Part shown: positions 1-5,585 of the stretch, one piece after another
How positions within the stretch are numbered: the first letter of the stretch is position 1
How the letters are laid out: each line of letters starts with the position of its first letter
Origin: Acidimicrobiales bacterium
GTDB lineage: Bacteria > Actinomycetota > Acidimicrobiia > Acidimicrobiales > RAAP-2
Assembly: GCA_030044045.1 (NCBI GenBank)
Contig: JASHWO010000282.1
Location: 1 to 7,109 of the forward strand
Length of the DNA stretch: 7,109 bases
Direction of reading: 5' to 3'
Program-made: the position numbers and the translations under genes
The notes under the pieces: generated by a model
What the model was told of the DNA's origin: nothing
The model's database searches: none
The model's input: only the letters and a program-made list of their open reading frames with translations

Positions 1-262
1 CCATCTCCGAGGTGTCGAAGCGCATGGCCAGGATGGCGTTGGCCCCCTTCGCCTCGGCCTCGGCGCACAGCCGCTGCACCACCTCCTCCCGGCTGGCCTG
101 GAGGTTCTTCGTCATGCCCTTCAGCTCCCCGCCGGCCAGGGACTTCAGCCCGGCGCCGAACTGGGAGAAGGCGTTCCGGGAGCGGACGGTGAGCCCGAAG
201 CACTCGCCGAGGACGCTGGTCACCCGGTAGCCGGGCACGTCGTTCATGGTGGAGATGAGCAT
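1..262 (-). CDS. UPF0145 / YbjQ-family protein, N-terminal part (cut by window edge)
   Basis: Reading the minus strand from 262 gives 87 codons with no stop, beginning MLISTMNDVPGYRVTSVLGE and later containing FGLTVRSRN, GGELKGMTK and AKGANAILAMRFDTSEM. This pattern (an opening beta strand followed by 'pGYrv...LG...GltVRsrn', and the 'GANAi..mRfd' segment) is that of the YbjQ/DUF74 (UPF0145) family. These are small soluble proteins of about 105 residues, known to assemble into pentamers and sometimes labelled putative heavy-metal binding; their biochemical role is not established. Roughly the last 20 residues should lie beyond base 1. The start at 262 is preferred over the in-frame ATG at 247 because an AGGAGG stands 5 nt upstream of it (268-273) and family members usually begin with a short 'MlisT' strand before 'NDiPGY'. 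The gene is divergent from the helicase. The family call is confident; function is unknown. Confidence 0.85.
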   Translation of the reverse strand, partial: MLISTMNDVPGYRVTSVLGECFGLTVRSRNAFSQFGAGLKSLAGGELKGMTKNLQASREEVVQRLCAEAEAKGANAILAMRFDTSEM

Positions 263-267
263 CTCGC

Positions 268-273
268 CCTCCT
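268..273 (-). promoter_or_regulatory. Ribosome binding site of the YbjQ-family gene
   Basis: The minus strand reads AGGAGG here, 5 nt before the ATG at 262. It is a full Shine-Dalgarno match and is the reason for choosing this start over the internal ATG at 247, which has only a weak purine stretch upstream. Confidence 0.65.
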
Positions 274-330
274 CGTGGTCGTCCTGCGGACGGAGCGCCG
301 GTCGCTCCACCAGATCATCGCAGGCGGCAC

Positions 331-372
331 CCCCGGCAGCCATCCACCGGATCCCCGGCAGCCGTCCACCGG
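331..372. repeat. 20-bp direct repeat in the divergent intergenic region
   Basis: Two copies of CCCCGGCAGCC(A/G)TCCACCGG lie at 331-350 and 353-372, with one mismatch and a period of 22 bp, about two helical turns. They fill the middle of the intergenic region between the divergent YbjQ-family and helicase genes, and they end 8 bp before a possible -10 box for the helicase. The position suits a two-site operator for a regulator that binds direct repeats. This is inference from placement: the unit could also be a chance duplication in GC-rich DNA. Confidence 0.5.
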
Positions 373-380
373 CGGCGCAC

Positions 381-386
381 TAGGAT
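381..386 (+). promoter_or_regulatory. Possible -10 box of the helicase gene
   Basis: TAGGAT at 381-386 fits the TANNNT form of actinobacterial -10 elements and is one of the few AT-containing hexamers in this region. A start site about 7 nt downstream would leave a leader of roughly 35 nt before the GTG at 427. No good -35 hexamer is visible at the usual spacing; that position is taken by the second copy of the direct repeat, which would fit an activator-dependent promoter. The call is tentative. Confidence 0.3.
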
Positions 387-410
387 CCCTGGTTCGCCCG
401 TCACACCACC

Positions 411-416
411 GGAGGA
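411..416 (+). promoter_or_regulatory. Ribosome binding site of the helicase gene
   Basis: GGAGGA lies 10 nt before the GTG at 427. The spacing is slightly long. The ATG at 417 is out of frame with the helicase and too close to this site to be used, and no other start codon in the helicase frame lies nearby, so GTG 427 is the best start. Confidence 0.5.
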
Positions 417-426
417 ATGGACTGGC

Positions 427-2886
427 GTGGCCGCAGACCGGGACATCGAGGAGGAGCAGGCGATCCTCGACCGCGCCTACCGGGGGCTCGAGGCCATGCG
501 GCGCGACGCCACCGGCATGCTCCAGTCGGTGCTGGACCTCGGGCGGGGCGGGACCTTCCAGTCGCGTACCGAGCGAGACATCGTGGTGCGCACCAGCCTG
601 GCCCGCCTGGCCCAGCTGGACGTCGGCGACCAGGCGCTGTGCTTCGGCCGCATCGACCGCCTGCCGGGGCCCGGCGGCGGGGCGGAGTCGTTCCACATCG
701 GCCGGCTGGCCGTCTCCGGGGAGGACCACGAGCCGCTGGTGGTCGACTGGCGGGCGCCGGTAGCCGAGCCTTTCTACCGGGCCACCGGGCTGGACCCCCA
801 GGGGTTGGCCCGCCGCCGGCACCTGGCCGTGCGGGGCCGGACCGTGGTCGGGGTGGAGGACGAGTACTTCGCCCACCCCGCCGGCGACGGTGCCCGCCCG
901 GGCGGGCCGGCCGGGAACGGCGCTCGATCGGGGGCCCCGGCCGGGCTCAGCGACAGCACGGTTGGGGGCGGGGCTGGGGTCCCCGCCTCCCCGGAGGAGG
1001 CCGGGGTTGGGGCCCCGGCCGGGCTCAGCGACACAGTCGAGGACCTCTCCCTCGGCGGCCCGGCGGCCCTGCTGGCCGCCCTGGGCCGGGCCCGCACCGG
1101 CCGGATGGCCGACATCGTCAGCACCATCCAGCGGGAGCAGGACGAGATCATCCGGGCCCCGCTGGCCGGGGTGCTGATGGTGCAGGGCGGGCCGGGGACC
1201 GGCAAGACGGCGGTGGCGCTGCACCGGGCGGCCTACCTCCTCTACACCCACCGGTTCCCGCTGGAGCGCCAGGGGGTGCTGGTGGTGGGGCCGAACCCGC
1301 TGTTCCTCCGCTACATCGAGCAGGTGCTGCCCTCGCTGGGCGAGACCGGGGTGACCCTCTCGACGGTGTCGGGCCTGGTGCCCGAGGTGAAGGTGCGGGG
1401 CACCGACCCGCCCGGGGTGGCCCGGTTGAAGGGCGAGGCCCGCATGGCCCGGGTCATGGCCCAGGCGGTGCGCACCCGCCAACGGCCGCTGCGCCGTGAC
1501 GTGGCCGTGCCGTTCGGGGCGACCACCCTCCGGCTGACCGCTGCCGACTCGGCCGAGGTGGTGCGGCTGGCCCGCCGCCGCTCAGGCCCGCACAACGCCC
1601 GCCGCCGGTTCGTCGAGCAGCAGGTGGCCCGGCGCCTGGCCGACCAGTACCGGCGGTTCCGCCAGGGGCGCGCCGGCACCGATGACCCCGACCTGGGCGA
1701 GCTCGACCTGGAGGAGCTGTGGCGCCAGCTCCGCCGGGTGCCCGAGCTGGCCGAGGCCCTCGACCGGATGTGGCCCCGGCTCTCCCCCCACGAGCTCCTG
1801 CACGACCTGCTCGGCGCCCGGCCGCTCCTGGCCGCCGCCGGCCGGGGCATCCTCACCGCGGCCGAGCAGGCCTCGCTCCACCGGCCCCGCAGCGCCTCGC
1901 TGGACGAGGTGCCCTGGACCGCGGCCGACGCCGCGCTGGTGGACGAGGCCCGGGTGGTGCTCGGGCCCCGGCGGGCCCGGTCGCGCCAGTACCGGCCCCG
2001 CGACGAGGGCGGGCAGTGGCCGGCGGGGCTCGACGCGGCGGCGGGCGCCCCGCCCCCCCACGCCGAGGAGGAGCCCCGGGCCTACGGTCACATCGTGGTC
2101 GACGAGGTGCAGGACCTCTCGCCGCTGCAGCTCCGGATGCTGGCCCGGCGATCGCTGTCGGGCTCCGTCACCGCGGTGGGCGACATCGCCCAGGCCACCG
2201 GCCCTTGGGCCCCGCAGGGCTGGGACGACGTCGCCGCCCACCTGGCCCCGGGGCGGGAACCCCGGCTGGTGGAGCTGACGGTCAGCTACCGCACGCCGGC
2301 CGAGGTGGTCGAGGTGGCAGCGGGGGTGCTGGCCGTGGCCGCCCCCGACGTGGCCCCGCCCCGTCCGGTCCGCCGGTCGGGCCACCGGCCCACCTTGTCC
2401 GTGGTGCCCCCGCATGATCTGGCCCGCCGGGTGGCGGAGGTGGTCGAGGCCGAGATGGCGGCGGTCTCGCCGGGCCGTACCGCCGTGCTGGTCCCCGCCG
2501 CCCAGATCGGGGAGGTGGTCCGAGCCCTGGCCGAGCAGGAGCTGGAGGCGGTGGACCCGCGCCTCCCGGGCGGTGACGGGCTGGCGGCGCCGCTGGTGGT
2601 GCTCCCGGCCGGCGAGGCCAACGGGCTGGAGTTCGACTCCGTGGTGGTGGTGGACCCGGGCCACATCGCTGGAGGCGATCGTGAGCACATCGCTGGAGGC
2701 GATCGTGAGCACAGTGCCGGAGGCGATCGTGAGCACAGTGCCGGCCCCGAGGCTGCCGGTCGCGAGGGGCCGCCGCCGGTCACCACCAGGGGGTTGCGCA
2801 CCCTCTACGTGGCCCTCACCCGCCCCACCCGGCGGCTGGCCGTGGTGTCGTCGACGCCCCTCCCGGCCGGGCTCACGCTGGGCTGA
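427..2886 (+). CDS. helD: HelD-like superfamily 1 helicase / RNA polymerase recycling ATPase
   Basis: The 819-residue protein is a complete UvrD/Rep-type (SF1) motor of the HelD family. HelD proteins bind RNA polymerase rather than acting mainly on DNA: they use ATP to clear stalled or drug-bound polymerase from nucleic acid, and actinobacterial relatives (HelR) have been linked to rifamycin tolerance. Visible in order: an acidic helical N-terminus (about 1-40); the HelD signature LCFGRID...VVDWRAPVAEPFYRATG...RRRHL (about 70-135); a Gly/Ala/Pro-rich linker (about 150-205) with a direct repeat; Walker A GGPGTGKT (254-261); Walker B VDEVQD with D559 and E560; GDIAQ (585-589); SYRTP (620-624); motif V LEFD (734-737); and motif VI LYVALTRPTRR (Y794, R799). 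All catalytic motifs are intact. Oddities are the linker repeat and three and a half copies of HIAGGDRE (746-773) between motifs V and VI. The GTG start follows GGAGGA. The 64-bp gap to ctaE suggests separate regulation, though read-through is possible. The HelD assignment is firm; the polymerase role and any drug tolerance are inferred from the family. Confidence 0.9.
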   Translation: MAADRDIEEEQAILDRAYRGLEAMRRDATGMLQSVLDLGRGGTFQSRTERDIVVRTSLARLAQLDVGDQALCFGRIDRLPGPGGGAESFHIGRLAVSGEDHEPLVVDWRAPVAEPFYRATGLDPQGLARRRHLAVRGRTVVGVEDEYFAHPAGDGARPGGPAGNGARSGAPAGLSDSTVGGGAGVPASPEEAGVGAPAGLSDTVEDLSLGGPAALLAALGRARTGRMADIVSTIQREQDEIIRAPLAGVLMVQGGPGTGKTAVALHRAAYLLYTHRFPLERQGVLVVGPNPLFLRYIEQVLPSLGETGVTLSTVSGLVPEVKVRGTDPPGVARLKGEARMARVMAQAVRTRQRPLRRDVAVPFGATTLRLTAADSAEVVRLARRRSGPHNARRRFVEQQVARRLADQYRRFRQGRAGTDDPDLGELDLEELWRQLRRVPELAEALDRMWPRLSPHELLHDLLGARPLLAAAGRGILTAAEQASLHRPRSASLDEVPWTAADAALVDEARVVLGPRRARSRQYRPRDEGGQWPAGLDAAAGAPPPHAEEEPRAYGHIVVDEVQDLSPLQLRMLARRSLSGSVTAVGDIAQATGPWAPQGWDDVAAHLAPGREPRLVELTVSYRTPAEVVEVAAGVLAVAAPDVAPPRPVRRSGHRPTLSVVPPHDLARRVAEVVEAEMAAVSPGRTAVLVPAAQIGEVVRALAEQELEAVDPRLPGGDGLAAPLVVLPAGEANGLEFDSVVVVDPGHIAGGDREHIAGGDREHSAGGDREHSAGPEAAGREGPPPVTTRGLRTLYVALTRPTRRLAVVSSTPLPAGLTLG
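892..907. repeat. 16-bp perfect palindrome inside the helicase linker
   Basis: GCCCGCCCGGGCGGGC is a perfect inverted repeat of 16 bp with no loop, in the low-complexity linker of the helicase gene and followed directly by a second short GGCCGGCC palindrome. It may simply reflect GC-rich repetitive coding for Ala, Gly and Pro. No regulatory role can be supported. Confidence 0.4.
931..1033 (+). repeat. 25-bp direct repeat pair in the helicase linker
   Basis: Identical 25-bp copies lie at 931-955 and 1009-1033, both beginning GGGGCCCCGGCCGGGCTCAG. They are 78 bp apart, exactly 26 codons, and encode GAPAGLSD twice (residues 169-176 and 195-202). The DNA between them is Gly/Ala/Pro/Glu coding. 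They lie in a non-conserved linker that is short in typical family members, just before the conserved block that leads into Walker A. An in-frame duplication is the likely origin. Confidence 0.75.
2662..2744 (+). repeat. 24-bp tandem repeat in the helicase gene
   Basis: Three full 24-bp units (2662-2685, 2686-2709, 2710-2733) and an 11-bp partial unit (2734-2744) encode HIAGGDRE, HIAGGDRE, HSAGGDRE, HSAG. Units 1 and 2 are identical at the DNA level; unit 3 differs at three bases near its start (CACAGTGCC for CACATCGCT). Each full unit contains GGCGATCG, and units 1 and 2 contain ATCGC-TGGAG-GCGAT, able to form a small hairpin. The array lies in frame between helicase motifs V and VI, where relatives normally have only a few residues. 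It is a probable minisatellite able to gain or lose 8-residue units without shifting the frame. Confidence 0.9.
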
Positions 2887-2937
2887 CGGTGGGTCCGGCC
2901 GTGACCAGGATGTTGGCGTCGGGGGGTGCCGGTCGAG

Positions 2938-2943
2938 TAGGAA
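2938..2943 (+). promoter_or_regulatory. Ribosome binding site of ctaE
   Basis: TAGGAA stands 7 nt before the GTG at 2951 and supports that start. The surrounding TAGGAAATA is the most AT-rich patch near the gene and could instead contribute to a promoter -10 element (TTGGCG at 2913-2918 would be a weak -35 with 19-bp spacing). The two readings cannot be separated by eye. Confidence 0.45.
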
Positions 2944-2950
2944 ATACGCC

Positions 2951-3547
2951 GTGAGCCAGGCTATTTCCGTGGAGCCGCCGGCCAGGGCGCGCCGGGTCGT
3001 CCACGACCGTCCCCCGATGCTGGCCATCGGGGTGATGATCTGGCTCGGGTCGGAGCTGATGTTCTTCAGCGGCCTGTTCGCCGCCTTCTTCAGCATCCGG
3101 GCCAACGACCACCCGTGGCCCCCGGTAGGGACCCACCTCGACACCATCCAGGCCGGCGTCTTCACCGCCATCCTGGTGTCGTCCAGCTTCACCATGCAGA
3201 AGGCGGTGTTCTGCGAGGAGCGCTACGACCGCCGCGGGGCCCGCATCTGGGTGGGGTGCACCATCGCCCTCGGCATGATGTTCCTGGGGAACCAGTTCTA
3301 CGAGTGGGTCACCCAGGCCACCCGCTGGAGCACGAACGCTTACGGCTCGCTCTTCTACATCATGTCGGGTCTCCACGGGCTCCACGTGTTCCTGGGGCTG
3401 GTGGCCATGGTGTTCCTGCTGGGCCGGATGCGGGGCCCGGCCGGCGACCCCGGCGAGCTGTCGGTCTTCCAGGGGATCAGCTACTACTGGCACTTCGTCG
3501 ACATCGTGTGGATCGGTCTCTACAGTTGCCTCTTCCTGCTGAAGTGA
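2951..3547 (+). CDS. ctaE: Cytochrome c oxidase subunit III (aa3-type)
   Basis: This 198-residue integral membrane protein is subunit III of the heme-copper aa3 oxidase, the terminal enzyme that reduces oxygen to water. Subunit III carries no redox centre; it stabilises subunit I and its proton uptake. Five membrane helices are visible at about 23-47, 65-86, 99-121, 134-158 and 177-198, the usual count for the short actinobacterial form. Conserved family positions include SELMFFSGLFAAFF in helix 1 (E35), QFYEW (E118), GLHGLHVFLG (H142, H145) and WHFVDIVW near the C-terminus (H181 to D184). The start GTG at 2951 is chosen for TAGGAA 7 nt upstream and because the protein has the expected short cytoplasmic N-terminus. 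It heads the operon and overlaps qcrC by four bases. The genes for oxidase subunits I and II are not in the window, as is common in actinobacteria. Confidence 0.95.
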   Translation: MSQAISVEPPARARRVVHDRPPMLAIGVMIWLGSELMFFSGLFAAFFSIRANDHPWPPVGTHLDTIQAGVFTAILVSSSFTMQKAVFCEERYDRRGARIWVGCTIALGMMFLGNQFYEWVTQATRWSTNAYGSLFYIMSGLHGLHVFLGLVAMVFLLGRMRGPAGDPGELSVFQGISYYWHFVDIVWIGLYSCLFLLK

Positions 3548-4563
3548 CGACGGTCCGGCGCCTGCTGCGGAACCGCCACCTCCTGCCGGCCCTGGTCGTG
3601 CTGGGGGTGGGGCTGGGTGGCGTGCTGGGCCTGGCCGCCGGGGCCGGGGCCACGCCGAAGGCCGGCCACGGGCAGCTCACGTCGGCGGTCACGGTGGTGC
3701 TGACAGCGCGCACCGGTGCCGTGCAGTCGGTCAGCGGCTCCCCCTCCCGGGTGGCGGCCGACACGGCCATCGCCGCCTGCAAGCAGGAGATCGACGCCCT
3801 CAGCCCGCCCGGCCCGCCGAACTCCGGCACCCCCAAGTCGTCGGACCGCGTCACCTGCAGCGGCGGCCGGCTCACCAGCTACGGGAACTCGGCCATCACC
3901 TACCAGCGGCCGCCGAAGTCGTACATCGGCGCCGGCGAGGCCCTCTTCGAGCAGGTCTGCTCGAGCTGCCACGAGGCCGACGCCCAGGGCAGCTCGGCGG
4001 CGCCGTCGCTGATCGGGGTGGGCCCGGCCACCGTGGACTTCTGGGTCACCACCGGCCGGATGCCCGCCGCCACCCCCCTGAGCACCGAGGCCCAGTCCAA
4101 GCCGCCCCGGCTGAACGACAAGCAGGCCGAGGAGATCGCCGCCTTCATCACATCGCTGTCCCCGGCGGCGCCCTTCATCCCCCAGGTCCACACCAAGCAC
4201 GCCAACCTGGCCACAGGGGCCAGCCTGTTCGCCCTGAACTGCGCCGCCTGCCACACCATCACCGGGATGGGTGACGAGCTGGCCTATGGCACCAACGCCC
4301 CCACGCTGCACACACCGACAGCGACGAAGATCGCCGAGGCCATCCGCACCGGCCCGGCCAACATGCCCCGCTTCACCGGGAACCTCTCCGACAGCCAGGT
4401 GCGGGACATCGTCGTCTACGTCACCGAGAAGATCCAGCACCCGACCAATCCCGGCGGGTTCGGGCTGGGGGGCATCGGGCCGGTGGCCGAGGGGTTCGTG
4501 GCCCTGCTGTTCGGGGTGGGCGGCCTGATGCTGGTGTGCTTCTGGATCGGAGACCGGGCATGA
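3544..4563 (+). CDS. qcrC: Cytochrome bcc complex diheme cytochrome c subunit
   Basis: The 339-residue protein is the diheme cytochrome c (cytochrome cc) of the actinobacterial menaquinol:cytochrome c reductase. Its two hemes pass electrons from the Rieske protein straight to the aa3 oxidase. An N-terminal signal or anchor helix spans about 13-34, with RR at 5-6 just before it. Two class I cytochrome c domains follow: CSSCH (139-143) with likely axial M173 in GRMPAA, and CAACH (233-237) with likely axial M274 in NMPRF. A C-terminal anchor helix (about 312-335) follows the family sequence GGFGLGGIGPVAEG and ends in WIGDRA. The start GTG at 3544 overlaps the ctaE stop (GTGA). No Shine-Dalgarno sequence precedes it, so it probably depends on ribosomes finishing ctaE. 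The region from about 37 to 130 is much longer than the usual linker before the first heme and carries C79 and C105. The identification is firm; the role of the extension is unknown. Confidence 0.95.
   Translation: MTTVRRLLRNRHLLPALVVLGVGLGGVLGLAAGAGATPKAGHGQLTSAVTVVLTARTGAVQSVSGSPSRVAADTAIAACKQEIDALSPPGPPNSGTPKSSDRVTCSGGRLTSYGNSAITYQRPPKSYIGAGEALFEQVCSSCHEADAQGSSAAPSLIGVGPATVDFWVTTGRMPAATPLSTEAQSKPPRLNDKQAEEIAAFITSLSPAAPFIPQVHTKHANLATGASLFALNCAACHTITGMGDELAYGTNAPTLHTPTATKIAEAIRTGPANMPRFTGNLSDSQVRDIVVYVTEKIQHPTNPGGFGLGGIGPVAEGFVALLFGVGGLMLVCFWIGDRA
4549..4552 (+). promoter_or_regulatory. Ribosome binding site of qcrA
   Basis: GGAG lies inside the end of qcrC, 7 nt before the ATG at 4560. It supports that start over the in-frame ATG at 4536, which would add eight residues and overlap qcrC further. 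Confidence 0.5.
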
Positions 4564-5585
4564 CCGAGGAGAACGGCACGTCGGCCGGGACGGCCGCCCA
4601 TGGCACGTCGGCCGGGACGGCCGCCCATGGCACGGCCACCGCCACCAAGGTGCCGATGCCGGTGGCCCGCTTCGACGACCCGCACCTCGGCGAGGCGGCC
4701 CGCCATCCCCAGCGCAGCGAGCGGCTGATCGCCGTCATCCTGCTGGTGGGCATCGGCGGGGTGGCCGGGTTCGGGGCGGCCTACACGGTGAACGCCACCC
4801 CCTGGGTCCTGGCGGTCACCCTCGGGGCCGGCCTCTTCGCCCTGGGCTTCGGGCTCACCGCCTGGGGCAAGTACCTCATGCCCCAGGGGCCGTTCGTGGA
4901 GGAGCGCCACCCGCTGTCCTCCACCGAGCCGGAGCGGGAGGCCATGGCCGCCGCCCTGGTCGAGCGGAGCGGGGTGGTGGTGAAGCGGCGCAAGCTGCTG
5001 GGCGGGCTGCTCGCCGGCGGCCTGGGCATCTTCGGCATCGTGGCCGCCTTCCCGCTGTTGCGGTCGCTGGGCCCGCTGCCCGGGAAGCTCCTGACAACCA
5101 CTGACTGGCGCAAGGGCAGCCGGCTGGTGGACATCAACGGCCGGCCCGTCCACCGCGACGACATGCAGCCCGGCGGGATCCTCACCGTCTACCCCGAGCA
5201 CTACCAGAACACCGACAGCGGGCAGGCCATCGACCAGACGGTGCTCATCCGGGTGCAGGAGACCGACCTGGTGACCGAGCCCGGCCGGGAGACCTGGGGC
5301 CCCGAGGGGTACGTGGCCTACTCGAAGATGTGCACTCACCTGGGCTGCCCGGTGGGCCTGTACGAGCAGGAGCTGGAGCTGCTGGTGTGCCCGTGCCACC
5401 AGTCGATGTTCAACGTCCGTGACGGGGCGGTGCCCCAGTTCGGGCCGGCCCCCCGGCCGCTGCCGCAGCTCCCGTTGTACATCGACGCCGACGGCTACCT
5501 GCGGGCCCAGGCCGGCTACGACCAGGCCGTCGGCCCGGGCTTCTGGAGCCGCACAAGCACACCCAAGAAGGAGTACGGGGCATGA
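4560..5585 (+). CDS. qcrA: Rieske iron-sulfur subunit of the cytochrome bcc complex
   Basis: The 341-residue protein carries the 2Fe-2S cluster that takes one electron from menaquinol at the Qo site and hands it to QcrC. Three membrane helices are visible at about 56-77, 80-101 and 147-167, the actinobacterial form, unlike the single helix of mitochondrial Rieske proteins. A twin-arginine sequence KRRKLLGG (R143, R144) stands before the third helix, as expected for proteins whose folded C-terminal domain is exported by Tat. The Rieske domain (about 200-330) has CTHLGC (258-263) and CPCHQS (277-282): cluster ligands C258, H260, C277 and H280, with C263 and C279 as the expected disulfide pair. 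The start ATG overlaps the qcrC stop (ATGA) and has GGAG 7 nt upstream. The cytoplasmic N-terminus begins with two exact copies of GTSAGTAAH from a 27-bp tandem repeat. All functional residues are present. Confidence 0.96.
   Translation: MTEENGTSAGTAAHGTSAGTAAHGTATATKVPMPVARFDDPHLGEAARHPQRSERLIAVILLVGIGGVAGFGAAYTVNATPWVLAVTLGAGLFALGFGLTAWGKYLMPQGPFVEERHPLSSTEPEREAMAAALVERSGVVVKRRKLLGGLLAGGLGIFGIVAAFPLLRSLGPLPGKLLTTTDWRKGSRLVDINGRPVHRDDMQPGGILTVYPEHYQNTDSGQAIDQTVLIRVQETDLVTEPGRETWGPEGYVAYSKMCTHLGCPVGLYEQELELLVCPCHQSMFNVRDGAVPQFGPAPRPLPQLPLYIDADGYLRAQAGYDQAVGPGFWSRTSTPKKEYGA
4575..4634 (+). repeat. 27-bp tandem repeat at the N-terminus of qcrA
   Basis: Two identical 27-bp units (4575-4601 and 4602-4628), each beginning GGCACGTCGGCCGGGACGGC, are followed by a 6-bp partial copy (4629-4634). 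They encode GTSAGTAAH twice and then GTA, at residues 6-26. The segment precedes the first membrane helix and should be a flexible cytoplasmic tail. Perfect identity at the DNA level points to a recent in-frame duplication. Confidence 0.9.
5568..5573 (+). promoter_or_regulatory. Ribosome binding site of qcrB
   Basis: AAGGAG within the last codons of qcrA lies 8 nt before the ATG at 5582. It is the strongest such site in the operon and settles the qcrB start. Confidence 0.65.

Noticed and set aside
12..230. 72-codon plus-strand open frame at the left edge
   Set aside because: The opposite strand here encodes a clear YbjQ-family protein; the plus-strand frame resembles nothing.
263..330. Promoter of the YbjQ-family gene on the minus strand
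   Set aside because: No convincing -10 and -35 pair could be picked out; the only AT-containing patch (GATGATC around 313-319) is too weak to report as a feature.
244..1482. Long minus-strand open frame opposite the 5' half of the helicase gene
   Set aside because: It has no family pattern, is full of Arg/Gly/Pro/His, and lies opposite a conserved complete helicase. In DNA this GC-rich, stops are rare in antisense frames. It also overlaps the better-supported YbjQ-family start.
2662..2744. CRISPR array
   Set aside because: The repeats are directly abutting 24-bp units with no spacers, are in frame, and code for a regular peptide inside a helicase. It is a coding minisatellite.
2887..2950. 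Transcription terminator between the helicase and ctaE
   Set aside because: I could not find a stable hairpin followed by a T-run in these 64 bases.
1582..3195. 537-codon minus-strand open frame across the end of the helicase and the start of ctaE
   Set aside because: It runs antisense through two recognisable genes, has the composition of a mirror frame, and shows no domain or ribosome binding site.
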